A stretch of DNA of 64,000 bases from Ephydatia muelleri (Eukaryota; Porifera; Demospongiae; Spongillida; Spongillidae), in NCBI GenBank assembly GCA_013339895.1, contig JABACO010000020.1, positions 2,883,171 through 2,947,170 on the forward strand. The letters run 5' to 3'. The position numbers were made by a program, and so were the translations under genes. The notes under the pieces are model-generated. The model saw only the letters and a program-made list of their open reading frames with translations, did no database searches and was not told the DNA's origin. Shown piece by piece: positions 34,130-46,050 of the stretch. Numbering within the stretch: position 1 is the first letter of the stretch; each line of letters begins with the position of its first letter.

Positions 34130-36328
34130 CAATATCTGTGTGTTTCCTCTGTATTGTTGCAAGCAGACGTATACTCTTCTCTCATCTAGCACTCTGTACA
34201 AGTGCTCGTCTGACCTGTAAAAAAGCCTTTTCGGAGTACAGTATAATGAATATCGTTACTAGCTTGCAATCGATATGTCTGTGTAAACTTACCTGACCTA
34301 CCACGATCTGCAACGATAAGGGAGGTACAATAATTTCATCGCAGGTCTCACAGGCCTACTGTTTCCATCAGCACAATGTTGTGTGTCCCGTGTCGCACTA
34401 ATTGAATGCAGCGAATTAAACGAGTGTACATGAACTCAGATTGCTGTTCCTCACCATAAGTACAAAGTATGTAAGTGCCTTGCTATAACCTTACGAGTAG
34501 TCATTTAATTTACTGCATACAAATTAGTACAGTGCGACACACAACACTGTGCTGCCTCTTCTAGTTGAAGATAGATGTACCACGCAGTTTTTTTTGAAGG
34601 GCGATGGTTCTGCCTGGCGATGAATTACCCTATCATTGCTGATTGCGGTAGGTCAGGGCCGGTGGTAAGTTTACACAGACACAATGGATAGCAATATTCA
34701 TCATTCCACGAGCACTAACAGAAGCCTCTTGAGCTTGTTTGCTAACCATATGCATGGTATATCCTTACATGTATGACTTGTCCCTTGTGTCAGGGAACAG
34801 TCCTATAAGGACACAATGTATGCATAAAGGACCACTCCTATGACACTACAGTGTACACATTGCTACATGTACCTACATGTGTAGACATGTCTCATAGTCT
34901 CATAAGCTGTTCAATGGATAGATCAAAAATGCATGTGCAGAGAAGGCATTCAGTGAGAGAAAATGTGTGTACCATCATTATCAGAGAGCACTACTGTTTT
35001 TTTCCACATGAACAACAGTGTGTGCTTTGTGTAACACGTACATGTGCGAGTCTGTATGTGCGTCTGTATATCTGTGTGTGTGTCTGTGTGCATGTGTGTA
35101 TCTGTATGTGTGTCTGTGTGTATTGTGTGTGTATCTGTGAGTGTGTGTCTGTTGTGTCTGTGCATGTGTGTCTATATGTATTTTGTGTGTGCGAGTGTGT
35201 GCAAGTCTGCGTGTCTGTGTGTTTCTGTGTGTGTGTGTCTGTCGTGTGTGTATGTTCCTGTGTGTGTCTGTGTATTTCGTGTGTGCCTGTGTATGCATGT
35301 GTGCTAGTGTGTATTTCCATGTGTGTGTGCATGTGTGTGTGTGTTTGTCATATGTGTGTGTCATGTGTTTTGTGTGTCCATGTGTGTCTGTGTATCTGTG
35401 TGTGTGTGTGTGTATGGGTCTGTGTGTATGTCATGTGCGTGTCTGTGTGTGCGTTAGTGTGTGTGTGTGTGTTTTTGTATGCGTCTGTGTGTATGCCATG
35501 TGTGTGTGTCTGTGTATGCGTTTGTGTTGTGTGTGCGTTAGTGTGTCTGTGTGTGTGTGTTTGTATGCATCTGTGTGTATGCATGTGTGTCTGTGTGTGC
35601 CTGTGTGTGCATGTTATTTCATGCATGTGTGTCTGCATGTGTGTCTGTGTGTGCTAGTGTGTATTTCCATGTGTGTGTGTGTACGTGTCTGTGTGTGTGC
35701 GTGTGTGTGTTTGTCATATGTGTGTCGTGTTTTGTGTGTCCATGTGTGTGTCTGTGTATCTGTGTGTGTGTGTGTGTTTGTATGCGTCTGTGTGTATGTC
35801 ATGTGTGTGTCTGTGTGCGTTAGTGTGTCTGTGTGTTTTTGTATGTGTATGTCATGTGTGTCTGTATGTGCATTTGTGTGTGTGTGTGCGTTAGTGTGTC
35901 TGGGTGTGTGTGTTTGTATGCATCTGTGTGTATGCATGTGTGTCTGTGTGTGCATGTGTGTGCTAGTGTGTATTTCATGCATGTGTGTGTGCATGTGTGT
36001 CTGTGTGTGCTAGTGTGTATTTCCATGCGTGTGTGTGTGTGTGTATGTGTTTGTCATATGCGTGTCGTGTGTTTTGTGTGTCCATGTGTGTATCTGTGTA
36101 TCTGTGTGTGTGTATGCATGTGTGTATGTCATGTGTGTGTGTTTGTATGCGTCAGTGTGTATGTCATGTGTGTGTCTGTGTGCGTTAGTGTGTCTGTGTG
36201 TGTATGTCATGTGTCTGTGTGTGTCTGTGTGAGTGTGTGCGCGCGTTAGTGTGTCTGTGTGTGTGTTTGTATGCGTCTGTGTGTATGTCATGTGCGTATC
36301 TGTGTGTGCATTTGTGTGTGTGTGTTAG
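31860..36328. repeat. Right arm of ~4 kb inverted duplication
   Basis: Inverted, diverged copy of 1-4044. The unique islands line up in reverse order (31860-32530, 33500-34090, 34140-35040) and the simple-repeat stretches differ in length. The outer end is taken as the end of the TG-rich tract before the gene fragment at 36329, because no left-arm sequence is visible to define it. This arm lacks the 63-bp hairpin insertion present at 1080-1142. The long open frames here are made only of Cys, Val, Leu, Ser or His, Thr, Asp and are repeat artefacts. Confidence 0.88.
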
Positions 36329-36646
36329 TTTCGTCGACTCCAATGAAGTTTCACCTGAGATAGGCCTGCAAAATGCTGAATCGTTTTACGGATCAGCTGG
36401 AAGATCTTCGTCTCGAATTTGTCACATAAGTATGTTACACGTGATGGAATACAATGTTGCATGTGTTCTAATATTCAATAGAAACTAGTGAAGTAACACC
36501 TCCGGCAAGAATACCCTCCGCAGATAGTGTGTGTGCGTGTCTATGTGTGTGTGCGTGTGTGTGTGTGTGTGTGTGCCGGTGTGTGTGCGTGTGTGTGTGT
36601 GCGTGTGTGCGTGTGTGTGTGTGCCGGTGTGTGTTTGTGTGTGTGT

Positions 36647-36711
<65 letters not shown>

Positions 36712-36884
36712 ACGGTGTGTGTGTACCAGTAAATAAAGCACTTCCTTATAATGACGCGTCACCAAGATCTGTCATCTCTGGCGGTAGTAGAACACCAGCT
36801 CCAGTAGATCATGACGTCAAATCACTTGTCGCCAATGAGATGGCCAAAGTGAATGAAAAATGGAGGGAAATTGAGTACCCTTGA
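36329..36884 (+). CDS. Three-exon gene fragment, unknown product
   Basis: Exons 36329-36429, 36482-36526 and 36730-36884 join in phase 1 (donors A|GTATGT and ATA|GTGTGT, acceptors AATAG and ACCAG). The reading contains SFVDSNEVSPEIGLQNAESF, KTSEVTPPARIPSAD and NKALPYNDASPRSVISGGSR, ending at TGA after VANEMAKVNEKW. A second frame directly after (GKLSTLEIKVQALEADKG, then PAKRKRRTP) looks like its continuation after a frameshift. This would give a coiled coil plus a basic patch as in element-encoded DNA-binding proteins. The start is missing, because the right duplication arm abuts exon 1. The intron between exons 2 and 3 is mostly (TG)n. Confidence 0.4.
36530..36715. repeat. (TG)n with CCGG interruptions
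   Basis: TG-rich tract with repeated GTGTGCCGGTGTG blocks, in the proposed intron. Confidence 0.85.
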
Positions 36885-38050
36885 AATCAAAGTGCAGGCG
36901 TTAGAGGCTGATAAAGGGACTTGTACATCAGAGGCCCCAGCAGAGCCTGCAAAAAGGAAAAGACGTACTCCGTTGTGTCTTCAGGTTTGCCAAGCTAAAT
37001 TAGCAGCCATTCATTTGCTCAATGCATGCATGCTTTCAATCGAGTAGAGCAGTGTACACAAACTTTTAAAATCTTTCGATGAAGGTTCACAACTCAGAAC
37101 CGAAGAGCCGTAAGCAAGCATGCTTTTGTAAATTCTGCTAAAAGTTTTATTCACATGCATATAGTTTGTAAAGTCCCCACAACGAAGGAGTTTGTAAGAC
37201 TTCATCAGGAATAGAAGTACAGTGTAAGTCACATGTTCTGTTCCATTTGTTTGATTTATTCAAATAGCTACTGACGACCGCCAAAGACGAATAAGCGCGC
37301 GAGCAAGGCAGCAAAGGGTACGTTGTGATATAATCATAGCGTTACGAATGTAGTGTCATTAACTAGCTTTGGGAGCACCGCAGTAAAGTCCTTCCTTACT
37401 AATGAAGAAATGGAGGAATGGAAGTGCATTGCAATTGGCATGATGTCGGGGGAAGAAACTACGGGTGATGGGAAAATAGAAAGATGACGGCCTAGCTGGA
37501 ATCGGAAGAATACACAATTGGATGGATGAGCTGGATAGACGGGGAACAGACACATGGAAAGTGGCCAGGAAAGAAAGGATTGATGGATCTCTTCTCCAGT
37601 TACAGGCCCCGGCTGGTTTGCAAGCCTGGATGGTGAAATCCTAGCTGCGAACACTGAGACTTTAATTTGGTGGCATCTCAGATCATGTGCTCATGCACTG
37701 TATTTACATGTACCTGCATATACGATTTGATTTGATTAATTTTCTTTTCCTACTATTATAAAAATAAAAATAAGAATATGCGATCGTCACAACGCGTCAT
37801 AAATATGCGGAGTTATACAGAGATAGTTTCGTGTTGCATTCACTATAAATACGCTTGTTGTACGCTTGTTATCATCTCCATACACGGCGTTTTACACAGT
37901 TGTTATCCATAAGTTATACACTAGAGTGTAAGACAGTCTCCTTCCACTAGTTATCCACTGCTGTATACACCGTGTTTACCGCAAGAGTTAAACACGTGTA
38001 AGCAGAGTGCATACACGCATTCTACACGGTCGGAAAACATTTAATTGGCA
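36885..38050. other. No gene recognised
   Basis: A minus-strand frame at 37334-37654 is Pro/Ser/Phe-rich without recognisable motifs. The stretch 37850-38040 has many TTATAC/GTATAC words (GTTATCCATAAGTTATACAC), an A/T-rich transition to the next AT-rich island. Confidence 0.35.
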
Positions 38051-38057
38051 CAGTGTA

Positions 38058-38429
38058 TTATATTTTCTTCTTACTAAACATCAACTTAATGCTCGATGAA
38101 ACTCCGAATGACTTAACTGGATAATAAATACCATCATCTGAATATGCATATAGTTGGATTGTAAATTGGTTTATTGGATTTACTCCTAGCATATCAATCC
38201 TTAATATTTCTCCATTTGGAAAATCCGTTATACTGTAGTCTGATGTTTCAATTGTATTTGGATCTAATATATAACTTTTAAGTATTGGCCTGTATATCAT
38301 GTTAGTATTTGTACTATTTAATACCAACTCTTCTCTAATTGTTAATCCATATGCTAATATATCTAATTTTTGAATTGGATTTACTAATTGACTTAATGTA
38401 CATACATTTGTAATTGTAAGTCTTTCCAT
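38058..38429 (-). CDS. Virus-like ORF B in AT-rich island, unknown
   Basis: A 123-codon minus-strand frame (ATG at 38429; the frame stays open a further ~20 codons upstream). It is rich in Ile, Asn, Tyr and Thr, with strand-like runs such as YRPILKSYILDPNTIET, ILRIDMLGVNPINQFTIQLY and a basic C-terminus KKKI. The composition matches the Polinton-like block, and the beta-rich character suggests a structural (minor capsid-like) protein. This is a guess from composition only. Confidence 0.4.
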   Translation of the reverse strand: MERLTITNVCTLSQLVNPIQKLDILAYGLTIREELVLNSTNTNMIYRPILKSYILDPNTIETSDYSITDFPNGEILRIDMLGVNPINQFTIQLYAYSDDGIYYPVKSFGVSSSIKLMFSKKKI

Positions 38430-38580
38430 AACTGGAAATATATTAATAGTAGTAGTTTGTGTTGAATCTATATAATTTAATATGCTTAATTATTTATTTA
38501 TTTATTATTATTACTAAATTAAGTAACATAAAAAATAAAAAAAAGTTTAGATACATAATAATATTGATTTGTATTAATAC

Positions 38581-39209
38581 TTATTTTTCCATTACTTCAT
38601 GATAAGTTAATTGAGCAAAATCATTCTCATATTTAAGTGTATTAAATATTTTATCTCCAGCTTCTGTAGGATATTTATTATAGTTTAATGCAACTCCACT
38701 GAATGGATTAGAATCATATGATATTGTTTTTATAAATGTATTAGAGTATGTATTATTTTTTGTAACTCCTCTTAATGTATCCGGGTCTGGAAATGGAAAT
38801 CCCCAACTTGTATAATCATCTGTAATCGATGTTCCAGGTAACGAATTGTTAAAACTATATTTAGCTGGTTTAGTATAGCACCAGTATCCTAGGGTTGATT
38901 TATTAATACTATTATCCTCTAAAATTGTTCCTGTATATGGCGGACCTCCACCTTCTGGGTATACATCATGCCTCATTGGAACAGCCATTGCCAAATTATT
39001 ATTATTTAATGTTTGTGCATCTACAATGTAGCTTGAAGTTGTATCATCTGGATATTGTGTATCAAACCTATCTGTGATGTTTATGTATCCTAGAATAGAA
39101 CCATCATAGTCGTTTATTGATTGAATGTCGTAGTTTCCAAACAATGTCTCAAATAATTTTGCTAATTCATTAATCAATCTTGAATATTGTGGCCCTACTT
39201 TACCTCCGG
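38581..39209 (-). CDS. Virus-like ORF A in AT-rich island, truncated at 5' end
   Basis: The minus-strand frame is open from about 39209 with no ATG until within the ORF. It starts SRPGGKVGPQYSRLINELAK, then FETLFGNYDIQSINDYDG. Internal YPEGGGPPYTGTI, KSTLGYWCYTKPA and WGFPFPDPDTLRG are Pro/Gly-rich loops of the sort seen in capsid-type jelly-roll proteins. The absent start and the abrupt change to ordinary composition near 39210 suggest truncation of a larger protein. ORF B follows downstream on the same strand after ~150 bases. Possible Polinton or adintovirus-type structural gene; unproven. Confidence 0.45.
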
Positions 39210-40300
39210 GTCTTGATGTTTACTATTCCCAGGCTTTCCAGGCTACGTTCAGTATGCAGTACAAAATTAATAATTGGCCATAATTTATTACTCTAGTTGT
39301 ACCCATTTGATGCGCATTTTCCAAACACCTGGTATACAGTATTCTTAGTGGCAGCCTTGTAAAATCGGAAAAAACAGTACATGTACACACATGCATGACT
39401 TACATAATGATGATAGTAGTAAAAGATTACTCTTAACAAGGGGTTATTAGGGGTTGCTCATAGTTATGCAAAAATCAGGGTGTAGCTTCACAATATTTTA
39501 TTGTGATTAACTTTTATTTCATTGCTACAACCGCCTACTATGTTATTATATAATTTACGTTACCACAGCTAGCTAAAAATTTGAAACCTGAATAACTTGC
39601 AAAATGATGAAATGTGCATGTGTATACAATAAAATTGAGCACCAAAGGTAAACTCACTTTTTTAAACAAACCCATGTGGGTCAGTTGTTTTAATCCTACC
39701 TGATACAGTTTACTATCTTTATCAATCTCTTTCATGACATAGAAATATATTCCCATTACGTGTTATTATTTGTTCGAAGCTATATAATGTTCTGTTCTGT
39801 TGTGACGCTATCACTGATTTGTAAATGTCAAACACCACGGGAGAAGAAAAGGACAATTTCGAAGGTTCTAGGAAGGAGCACATTGAAAACCCGTATTTTT
39901 AAACATGCTTAAGCACTTGTTTTAGCATTTTTTAAATAGAGAACAAACATTGAACAAAGCTAGCTACAAAATGTATCAACATAGTAATGCTTTGAGCGAA
40001 AAGAAGCAAACTTTTGCTACGAACGGCACATGAAGAACCACCCCTAAAATGAACTTGCATGCTTATGAATAATTTAGTGTGCATCCAAGCATTAGCTATT
40101 CAATTTTTATGCAATCTGTTGATTCCTGTCATCCCACACCAACCTATAAGCCTGACTTTGTCATCACTTTGATTTAGAGATTAAAATCCCGTGCTGTGAT
40201 AGTTTCAAGATTTGTGCGTGGTTTAAGATTTGGGTCCTATAACAGATGTATGCACATGCGTGAATGAATCAGGAGAATAAACTAAAGCCCAGTGCTAGAA
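39210..40300. other. Intergenic, nothing recognised
   Basis: AT-rich host-like sequence. The short minus-strand frame at 39538-39756 has no features of a gene. Confidence 0.4.
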
Positions 40301-40369
40301 ATATTATGAATAACATAGTAAGTCACTTATTGATAACAATTGATACAAGTGTTTTAACAAATTGCTCAC

Positions 40370-40839
40370 CAGTAGTAGATACAGTACTAGGACCCAGCCA
40401 ACCTTCTTTGTTTCTAAATAGTGAATAAAGTCATTACGAAGCCTGTAATCACCACGAATGTGTTGATCAGAATCAGAGGATGAATCATAGATAGCAGCTG
40501 GTGGTAACACAAGTCGCTCAGCATTCTGCATCAACATTTCGAGTGCATTTGGCAGCTGCTGTTGTGCTTGTGAGATGGTGGATGATGATGTTGCAAGGTG
40601 ACATAGTGACAGCCATAAGTCTCGAGCAAAGTGACTGAAGCATCTAATGGAACTGTGTGCGCTGAATGCACGGACTTATCGTCTGCGACTGCCGAGATCG
40701 TGACCTCAGCGACTGTTTCGCTACCTAAATTGACTTCCAGCCTCTCCATCAGGGCACCAAAGTTTTCATCCGTGTCGCATTTGATGATGCTTCTCCTGCT
40801 AAATGTACCACCTAGCTCTATAAACTGCCATGCATTCAT
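40370..40839 (-). CDS. Gene fragment with possible ubiquitin-like fold, frameshifted
   Basis: ATG at 40839 begins NAWQFIELGGTFSRRSIIKC. A compact alternating-strand domain follows (LMERLEVNLGS, VTISAVADDKSV, DASVTLLETYGCHYVTL). Near 40560 the reading shifts frame and continues as QAQQQLPNALEMLMQNAERL with an acidic SSSDSDQ stretch and a donor CTG|GTGAGC at 40370. The frameshift means a decayed gene or a sequence error. The product is unknown and no downstream exon was found. Confidence 0.35.
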
Positions 40840-41189
40840 TTCTAATTTTCCGTATATTTTGAATTGTTTTTTTTTTTTGGCAAAGCAATTTTTTTTGGGG
40901 TCGGTCGGGCCCGAGAAACAACTAATCGAGTTTGAATGGCCTAATAGACTTATTTGTGACGCACGTGTTTTCTTACGTTTGAACTACAAAGATATTATTG
41001 CATCTGTAATAATAGATTTGGATGTACACTTAGTATTACGTGCATGCAAGACCATATGCAATTGCCATCTAATCAACTTTACGAACAGTACCGCACAGTC
41101 ACAAGTTTTACATGGATACATTCGACCGCTCGTGAATTGGAGGAAGACTGCCACTAGAATCGCACTCGATACGATGCATTTCTGCAATA

Positions 41190-41520
41190 CTCCCTTCACT
41201 TAAATCCATTAGCGAGGAATTAACAAATATCGCAGTGTCGTTAACACATTCCCCCGTTGCGCGAAGCGCGGAGAGAGCGATCTGCTGTTCTCCGCAGACT
41301 AGCGCGACCGAAGGGAGCCTGAACAACGGGGCTACGAGCGCCGCAGGCATCAGATGGCTCCCGCGTCGCTTGCGCTAATCTGCGACGCTCCCAGAGCTGA
41401 AAAGAACAGCAGACCGCTCTCTCCGCGGTTCACGCAATGTACCTTTAAAAAGCATCGGTTAGGAATGTGTTCACGACATTGTTTAATTTGCCGCTAATGG
41501 ATTTAAAGTGAGGGGCACAG
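41190..41520. mobile_element. ~330-bp foldback element
   Basis: Nested inverted repeat: AAATCCATTAGCG near 41203 answers CGCTAATGGATTT near 41493, and GCGGAGAGAGCG near 41269 answers CGCTCTCTCCGCG near 41418, with GC-rich centre ACGGGGCTACGAGCGCCG. Arms are diverged but collinear, and the arms reach CCCTTCACTT / AAGTGAGGGG at the outer ends. MITE-like; no TSD defined. Confidence 0.7.
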
Positions 41521-41596
41521 GAATGGCATTGTACTTTTAAATTGCGGCGCTCTTTTGTTTTCTATGCCTACCTTCCAATCGGGGCGTCGGCTGTAC

Positions 41597-42391
41597 TAGT
41601 CTCGTACCCAGACCCACATCGCAGCTGCGGATGGATTACATCACCGCTACGCGAATAGTGGGTCTGGTGTACTCCTGTACAAATTTCTGTCCAGTTGCGC
41701 CGGAATGTTGGAGCGACCAATCAGATTTGAGGTATGCATACTCTAGTTATCAATCGAAGTTATCTGTTATCAGTTATGGCGGTAAGGCTAGAGATGGATG
41801 ATGTACAGGTAAAACGTGCGATTCAGTCGGCGGGTGAACGTATGGGGCATGCCAAAGTTAAGGACGAACAGTTCCGAGTCATCGAAAACGTGGTCCGTGG
41901 TCGAGAGTCGAGACACGTTCGTAAGCATACCAACAGGGTATGGGAAGTCTCTTTGTTACGGCGTTCTGCCATGGGTATTTGACGAGCTACCGGTATCGAG
42001 GAATAGCACAAAGCGAAGCATCGTTATAGTCGAATCTCCCCTTATCAGTTTAACGGCTATCCAAGTCACGTTCGTTGCTAAGCGTACTGGTGATTGCTTC
42101 CTTGATACTGTACTGAGAAGGGAGCGGCTCTTTTTCTCCAACAATGTATTTGCACCACACAGCTTGCAATTATCCATGACACACGTTTCTAATTAAACGA
42201 TTAACAACTAATTGCGTTCTTGCTGAATATAATATTATTCATACAACGTAATTGCATTCCTCCCGACGTTGGAATGTAAGTATTATGCAATAACTGGACA
42301 GAAATTTGTACAGGAGGACACCAGACCCACTATTCGCGTAGCGGTGATGTAATCCATCCGCAGCTGCGATGTGGGTCTGGGTACGAGACTA
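41597..42391. mobile_element. 795-bp Mutator/foldback-like element with ~100-bp TIRs and RecQ cargo
   Basis: Ends are TAGTCTCGTACCCAGACCC and its complement. The TIRs run about 100 bases (41597-41696, 42292-42391) with very few differences. A perfect 9-bp duplication CGGCTGTAC flanks it (41588-41596, 42392-42400). The interior carries a helicase gene fragment. The family is the same as hairpins 1080-1142 and 23826-23879. Confidence 0.85.
41777..42195 (+). pseudogene. RecQ-type DNA helicase N-terminal fragment inside the element
   Basis: MAVRLEMDDVQVKRAIQSAG leads to LKDEQF-like KVKDEQFRVIENVVRGRES, the Q-motif region of RecQ helicases. After a frameshift near 41905 it continues DTFVSIPTGYGKSLCYGVLP (Walker A, GYGKS) and IVIVESPLISL (motif Ia). 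Motif II and everything downstream is absent. It is either cargo captured by the foldback transposon or the remains of a helicase the family encodes. Not functional as read. Confidence 0.75.
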
Positions 42392-42490
42392 CGGCTGTAC
42401 TGGAATGGGAGATCGAACGGACAGGGCTGCACTCATCAACATCAGACCCTCCTGAAGCTGCTTAACTTGATCTTCACTTAATAAAGACAT

Positions 42491-43900
42491 GATGATGGTT
42501 TATACCAAACCTCTCCAAGCAGGTTGAGTTATAGTTTCACTCGCGCATGCGCACAGTATTTGAGGATACGCAAATTCTTGTATAGTAGTTCCAAAGAGTG
42601 CGCACCATGAGAACACAAGTACGATGATGTTGTCAGTGGCTTTTACTTCATATAAAATGGCAAGTACATGTACATGTATAGTGAGGTGGGCAGCCTACAT
42701 GTATCAAGTGTTTTCTTTGTTGTAGTATGACTTATTGACATCACCACCGCAAATTATATTGGAAGACGCTTGGTGACGAGGAGACGGAAGGGTGTGTGAA
42801 AGGATTTTCGCTGAATAACTCCATCCGTGGAAGAGCAAGATACCCGTCAAATTCGCGGTCAAGGTAATCCCACAAAGATTATGTTAGCTTTGTATGTGCG
42901 TCTGCGTGTGGGCGCGCGTGTATGTGTTTGTAAGTTTATGCGTGTATATATGGAATGAAAGGAGTTGGTAGAGTTAGAGGTTTCTCTTGGAGACTTTTTA
43001 ATTGGCCCTTGTACTTTTAAAATGTAGCATTCTTTGATGTCTAATCTTTGCCTAGGGAACAGCACTGAGAGTGTATTGTCCTTGTTCTTGAATCACATAC
43101 AGTGTACAGTAGCAAAGAATTACCTATGTAGATTCACGCTATCTAGCTAACGGACCTATTGTTGAGCTACTGCAACCAGAGCAAAAACAAAGAATTGGCT
43201 TGTTGTAGTTTGTGTTGTGTGTTGTGACTTAAGATGTCAGCTCTTCATAACGACTTTAACAGTGACAGAATGAAACTTCAGCTCTTATTTAGTTGTTGGA
43301 CTTAACGTGTTGTGAATGTTTGGGGTTACTGTGCATGCACTTTTGTAGATAACGTTTAAAAATCTCTGTTTTTGTGTTATGATTAAGGTATTGTGCTCAC
43401 TTTGGCTATACTTGTAGGTGCTCAACTGTTCTATGTAGGAGGATTTTAAGAGAGTATGTTCAACTGTCACTTCACCAGTACTTTATTCTTTCTCTTACGT
43501 GTATGCATTTTCCACACACACACACACACAGAGCTAAGCCCAACTTAGCTGGAGAAGGTCACTATCAAGGCAATGGTTTGCAAGGATGAAGAGACTTAAA
43601 AGATGCAGAGATGCAATGATAATAAAGTGAGCTGCTATACCTTACTTGAATTTATGTCTCTTGAAATGTGTAGGTGTTTTTTACTTGATAGCATTTTGGA
43701 GTGGATATTGGTTATGGGTCGTGAAGTATACCTCTGAGGTACATGGTTTCAATAATAATAATAATTGCCATCACATTGCACATGTACATGTACTGTACAG
43801 CATGTTTGGTGGAAGGAAAAGGTAAAGTGATATCAGTGAGCTACTTTGAAAAAAGGAACACACTACTAGGTCAGGTGTTTTGTTTTGGTGTAGATATCAT
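42491..43900. other. Intergenic, no gene recognised
   Basis: Ordinary composition with a short (CA)n at 43514-43530. No exon chain found. Confidence 0.4.
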
Positions 43901-43959
43901 CTGACTTGGACCAGTTGTTTGACGTACATACATGTACATACAAACGTAAGTACATGTAC

Positions 43960-44062
43960 ACACAGACACAGACACACACACACACACACATACACACACA
44001 CACACAGACACACACACACACACACACACACATACACACACACACACAGACACACACACATG
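43960..44062. repeat. (CA)n microsatellite with CACAGA interruptions
   Basis: CA-rich tract with regularly spaced CAGACA and CATACA units. Confidence 0.9.
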
Positions 44063-44975
44063 CAGCCCTACACTATAATTGGTTTATTAAGTATTTCCCT
44101 GTAACATTACAGCTAATTAACACTATGGAGTCCCCCCAGTCTGCCTAAGGGTTCAACAAGTATGACATGCATGTCATAATGTTGTGTGTATGTACATGTT
44201 GTATGAAATGGAATTGGATGTATGCAAATTAGATCAAATGTTTTAAATGGAATAACTTATGAGAGATTTTGAAACTAATATTGTACTGCTAGGCAAATGT
44301 TACAAGTTTGGTTAATTTTATTAATTAAAATTAATTAACCGTTGGTTACGTTAGCCCTCGACCAGCGTGATTTAGATCGATGTCATGATCTGGCATTAAT
44401 TTATGACCACCACGGAAAACCTCAAAACTGTTAACATGTTGCAATAGAAAGAAAGCCTCAGCCAGCTGATATCATAAAGGATGCTTTACTGCATGGATTT
44501 TGGATCTGTTGCAAGTATCTGATAGTGACAGATGGTCCATGCGATGGGCTGAGTGGGTTGACAGTGTACGACTTTGATTGGATGATCATGTGTGAGTGTG
44601 TGTGTTTGTGGCATGTGTGTATTATGCCATATGTACATTCTGTATCCAGATTTCACACTACCAGATTTGACATGTTCATTAATATTTCAGCTGCAATTGA
44701 AGTTAACATTGTTTGAAAAGAAGGAAGGTGATTGGTGCGTATTTGGCAAGTGAGAAGAGGCCAGCCTCTGTATGAAGTCTGTGTGTGTGGGTGTGTGTGT
44801 GTATGTGTGTGTGTGTAGAGGTTCAACAGCTTTTTAGGATTTTTATTTTTAGCTGTGGTTTCACACATTTGGATGGAGGGTGCACGTTAGATGGAGTGCA
44901 TGCTCTGCTATCCCTGCATACACTGGAATGCATCTAATACTGTAGTTCCTCTCCAACTGAAGCCCATCATCTTCA
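44063..44975. other. Intergenic, nothing recognised
   Basis: Mixed composition with a short TG-rich tract at 44780-44815; no supported gene. Confidence 0.4.
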
Positions 44976-45334
<359 letters not shown>

Positions 45335-46050
45335 TGAGCTGTGGACATATATATGTACAGTGAGTGCTCCCACGCACGCGCACACACGCACACGCACACA
45401 CGCACACGCACACACATACACACACACATACTGACCTGGCTTGTTGACCCTGAAAGGTTACATGTACAGGTAATACCCACAAACCCACATGGAGATGGTA
45501 GATAATACAATGTACCCACAAGCCCACATGTACCACAACACTGAATTCATGGGGGAAGGCCCTAGAGCAGCTAGCCCAATCAATAGAAAAAATAGAATTT
45601 TTGCACCCTTCCCCCCACCCCCACCGTCACCACAAAGCAAAGAATGATGCATTTGATGTTAGATTCACTTATGTGGTTCCCATTTGACCTCTCCTTCCTA
45701 TTCTCTTCCTCTCCTTACTCATTCTCCCCTTTCTCCAGAGTTTTTGCTTCTAACAACATCAGAGGTGGTGGCTATAAATGGTGCAATGAAGCTACGCGTA
45801 AAAGTACCTGAAAAAGGGAGGGCAGCATATAAGAGTGATGGATAGTATTTGATTTGACTGATATTCACATCAGAGTCCTAGTTCTCTTACAAAGATGCTT
45901 ATCGCCATCACATCCAGCTGATGAAAGTTATTAACTTCCGTATTGAACCAACTGTGTGTAATCATGATCATTACATGTACTACGGAATAATTCATTTTTG
46001 GTTTTATTTTTTATTCACCACAATTTTGTCACGTGTGTTATCCCGATGTA
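45335..46050. other. Intergenic, nothing recognised
   Basis: CA-rich tract with CGCGCACACGC near 45373-45430, then ordinary sequence to the decayed integrase-core gene. Confidence 0.4.

Larger units (their letters stand above)
41533..42490 (-). pseudogene. Small ORF split by a foldback transposon
   Basis: Reading minus from ATG at 42490, LLSEDQVKQLQEGLMLMSAA runs to 42392, where the element 41597-42391 enters. On the far side, after one copy of the 9-bp target, the same frame resumes at 41587 and ends at TAA (41535-41533). The pre-insertion ORF would be about 49 codons, perhaps one exon of a larger gene. The product is unknown. Confidence 0.4.

Noticed and set aside
32041-36291. Many overlapping open frames in the right duplication arm
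   Set aside because: The same simple-repeat artefact as the left arm; no composition or motif of a gene.
1-36328. The 4-kb inverted arms as the terminal repeats of one 36-kb transposon
   Set aside because: The arms are mostly microsatellite, the interior holds ordinary intron-containing genes, and no target-site duplication can be tested because the left outer end is outside the window.
40631-41203. Plus-strand 190-codon frame
   Set aside because: Mostly the antisense of the minus-strand fragment at 40370-40839 and of the foldback beyond it; no motif of its own.
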